Below, in pieces: positions 6,632 through 7,391 of a stretch of 7,391 nucleotides of DNA (the stretch's first letter is position 1; each line of letters opens with the position of its first letter). The DNA is from Bacteroidales bacterium 45-6. Its GTDB lineage: Bacteria; Bacteroidota; Bacteroidia; Bacteroidales; Dysgonomonadaceae. Location: positions 1-7,391 of the forward strand of contig MKRS01000506.1 of assembly GCA_001897035.1 (NCBI GenBank), read 5' to 3'. A program made the position numbers and the translations under genes. The notes below the pieces were generated by a model. That model made no database searches. It was not told the DNA's origin and saw only the letters and a list, made by a program, of their open reading frames with translations.

Positions 6632-6639
6632 TACATTTG
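6632..6639 (+). promoter_or_regulatory. Bacteroidota -7 promoter element for ettA
   Basis: TACATTTG is an exact TAnnTTTG match, 32 bases upstream of the ettA ATG. The transcript would start near 6646, giving a leader of about 26 bases. A clear -33 TTTG is not present at the expected distance. Confidence 0.58.
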
Positions 6640-6671
6640 TGGAGAAGATTCATCTATTTTACAAACATCCT

Positions 6672-7391
6672 ATGGCAGACGACAAAAAAATTATTTTTTC
6701 GATGATCGGGGTAAGCAAAATCATACCCCCGCAAAAGCAAATTCTGAAAAACATCTATCTTTCATTTTTCTACGGAGCAAAAATCGGGATCATTGGTCTC
6801 AACGGTTCGGGAAAATCCACCCTGATGAAAATCATTGCCGGAATCGACAAGGAATTTCTGGGGGAAGTGGTATCCGACAAGACCTTCTCGGTTGGCTATC
6901 TCGAGCAAGACCCAAAGCTTGACCCCTCGAAAACCGTGAAGGAAATTGTGCAGGAAGGGGTGCAACCGATTATTGACTTGCTGACAGAATACGAAGCAAT
7001 AAACGAAAAATTCGGCCTGCCAGAATATTACGAGGATGCCGACAAGATGGACAAGCTATTCGCCCGGCAAGCCGAACTTCAAGACAAAATCGACGCCGTG
7101 GACGCTTGGAACCTCGACAACAAACTCGAACGTGCAATGGATGCTCTCCGTTGCCCGGACGGTGACGAATCGGTGGAACACCTTTCGGGGGGAGAAAGAC
7201 GCCGCGTGGCACTATGCCGCCTGCTTCTGCAAGAACCGGACGTGTTGCTTCTGGACGAACCTACCAACCACTTGGATGCCGAGTCGATCGACTGGCTGGA
7301 ACAACACCTGCAGCAATACAAAGGAACGGTGATCTGCGTCACACACGACCGCTACTTCCTCGACCACGTGGCAGGATGGATACTCGAACTT
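6672..7391 (+). CDS. ettA: ABC-F ATPase, energy-dependent translational throttle protein EttA, C-terminus beyond window
   Basis: The frame from ATG 6672 is open for 240 codons to the right edge. It covers the first ATPase domain of a protein usually about 555-560 aa long with two such domains. The N-terminus follows the EttA pattern ([20 protein letters not shown]). Walker A is GLNGSGKST (42-50), with the Q-loop in [10 protein letters not shown] (76-85). The short arm region at about 93-145 is the EttA hallmark that contacts ribosomal protein L1 and the tRNA. The signature is [16 protein letters not shown] (171-186). Walker B is [12 protein letters not shown] (191-202) with catalytic Glu196, and the switch His225 lies in VTHDRYFLD. 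EttA is cytoplasmic, has no membrane domain, and binds the ribosomal E site to gate the first steps of elongation according to ATP/ADP level. No sign of an antibiotic-resistance-type ABC-F (long linker) can be judged because the linker is outside the window. The gene is divergent from hppA. Confidence 0.95.
   Translation, partial: MADDKKIIFSMIGVSKIIPPQKQILKNIYLSFFYGAKIGIIGLNGSGKSTLMKIIAGIDKEFLGEVVSDKTFSVGYLEQDPKLDPSKTVKEIVQEGVQPIIDLLTEYEAINEKFGLPEYYEDADKMDKLFARQAELQDKIDAVDAWNLDNKLERAMDALRCPDGDESVEHLSGGERRRVALCRLLLQEPDVLLLDEPTNHLDAESIDWLEQHLQQYKGTVICVTHDRYFLDHVAGWILEL

Larger units (their letters stand above)
6244..6671. other. Divergent intergenic region between hppA and ettA
   Basis: These 428 A/T-rich bases separate two divergently transcribed genes. 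Apart from the -7 boxes at 6375-6382 (minus) and 6632-6639 (plus), I see a direct repeat TCACCGC at 6472-6478 and 6488-6494, spaced 16 bases apart. Plus-strand frames open at 6415 and 6449, but they have atypical codon use, run over the ettA promoter and start, and resemble no known family, so I do not call them genes. No tRNA, riboswitch or strong hairpin is evident. Confidence 0.55.

Noticed and set aside
6449..6922. 157-codon plus-strand frame upstream of and into ettA
   Set aside because: Its second half is the shifted frame of ettA. Its first half covers the ettA -7 box and has atypical codon use.

Overview
The window looks like chromosomal DNA of a Bacteroidota bacterium, probably Bacteroidales. 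The protein families fit that phylum. None of the four main starts has a convincing Shine-Dalgarno sequence. Each of the four main genes is preceded by a match to the Bacteroidota -7 promoter element TAnnTTTG. Coding DNA is moderately GC-rich, with A/T-rich intergenic stretches. The genus cannot be fixed from the sequence alone.

Layout, left to right. (1) 1-1069, minus: N-terminal 356 residues of a secreted CocE/NonD-type serine ester hydrolase, cut by the left window edge. (2) 1070-1925: an intergenic stretch with the hydrolase promoter, a 77-bp array with strict 7-bp phasing, a small inverted/direct repeat, one weakly supported small plus-strand ORF (1415-1726) of unknown function, and a terminator. 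(3) 1926-3623, minus: an APC-superfamily amino acid permease of the CAT type, with its own -7 box and terminator. (4) 3811-6243, minus: a membrane-bound proton-pumping pyrophosphatase (hppA) with its own terminator. (5) 6244-6671: a divergent intergenic region with promoter elements for hppA and ettA. (6) 6672-7391, plus: the first 240 residues of the ABC-F translation factor EttA, cut by the right edge.

The genes do not form an operon. A terminator separates hppA from the permease gene, and each gene has its own likely promoter. They read as independent housekeeping or nutrient-handling functions: periplasmic ester or peptide hydrolysis, amino acid uptake, recovery of energy from biosynthetic pyrophosphate as an ion gradient, and energy-sensing translation control.

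The most notable content is the pyrophosphatase. It keeps the full set of PPi/Mg ligands I can align, but departs from canonical enzymes around the DX7KXE signature. It carries the lysine linked to K+ independence, and it has an enlarged loop and a signal-peptide-like N-terminus. This fits the divergent Na+-regulated H+-PPase subfamily described from Chlorobium limicola and Cellulomonas fimi. The second most notable item is the 7-bp-phased array. I see no clear sign of a wholly new multi-gene system, phage, transposon or CRISPR array here.
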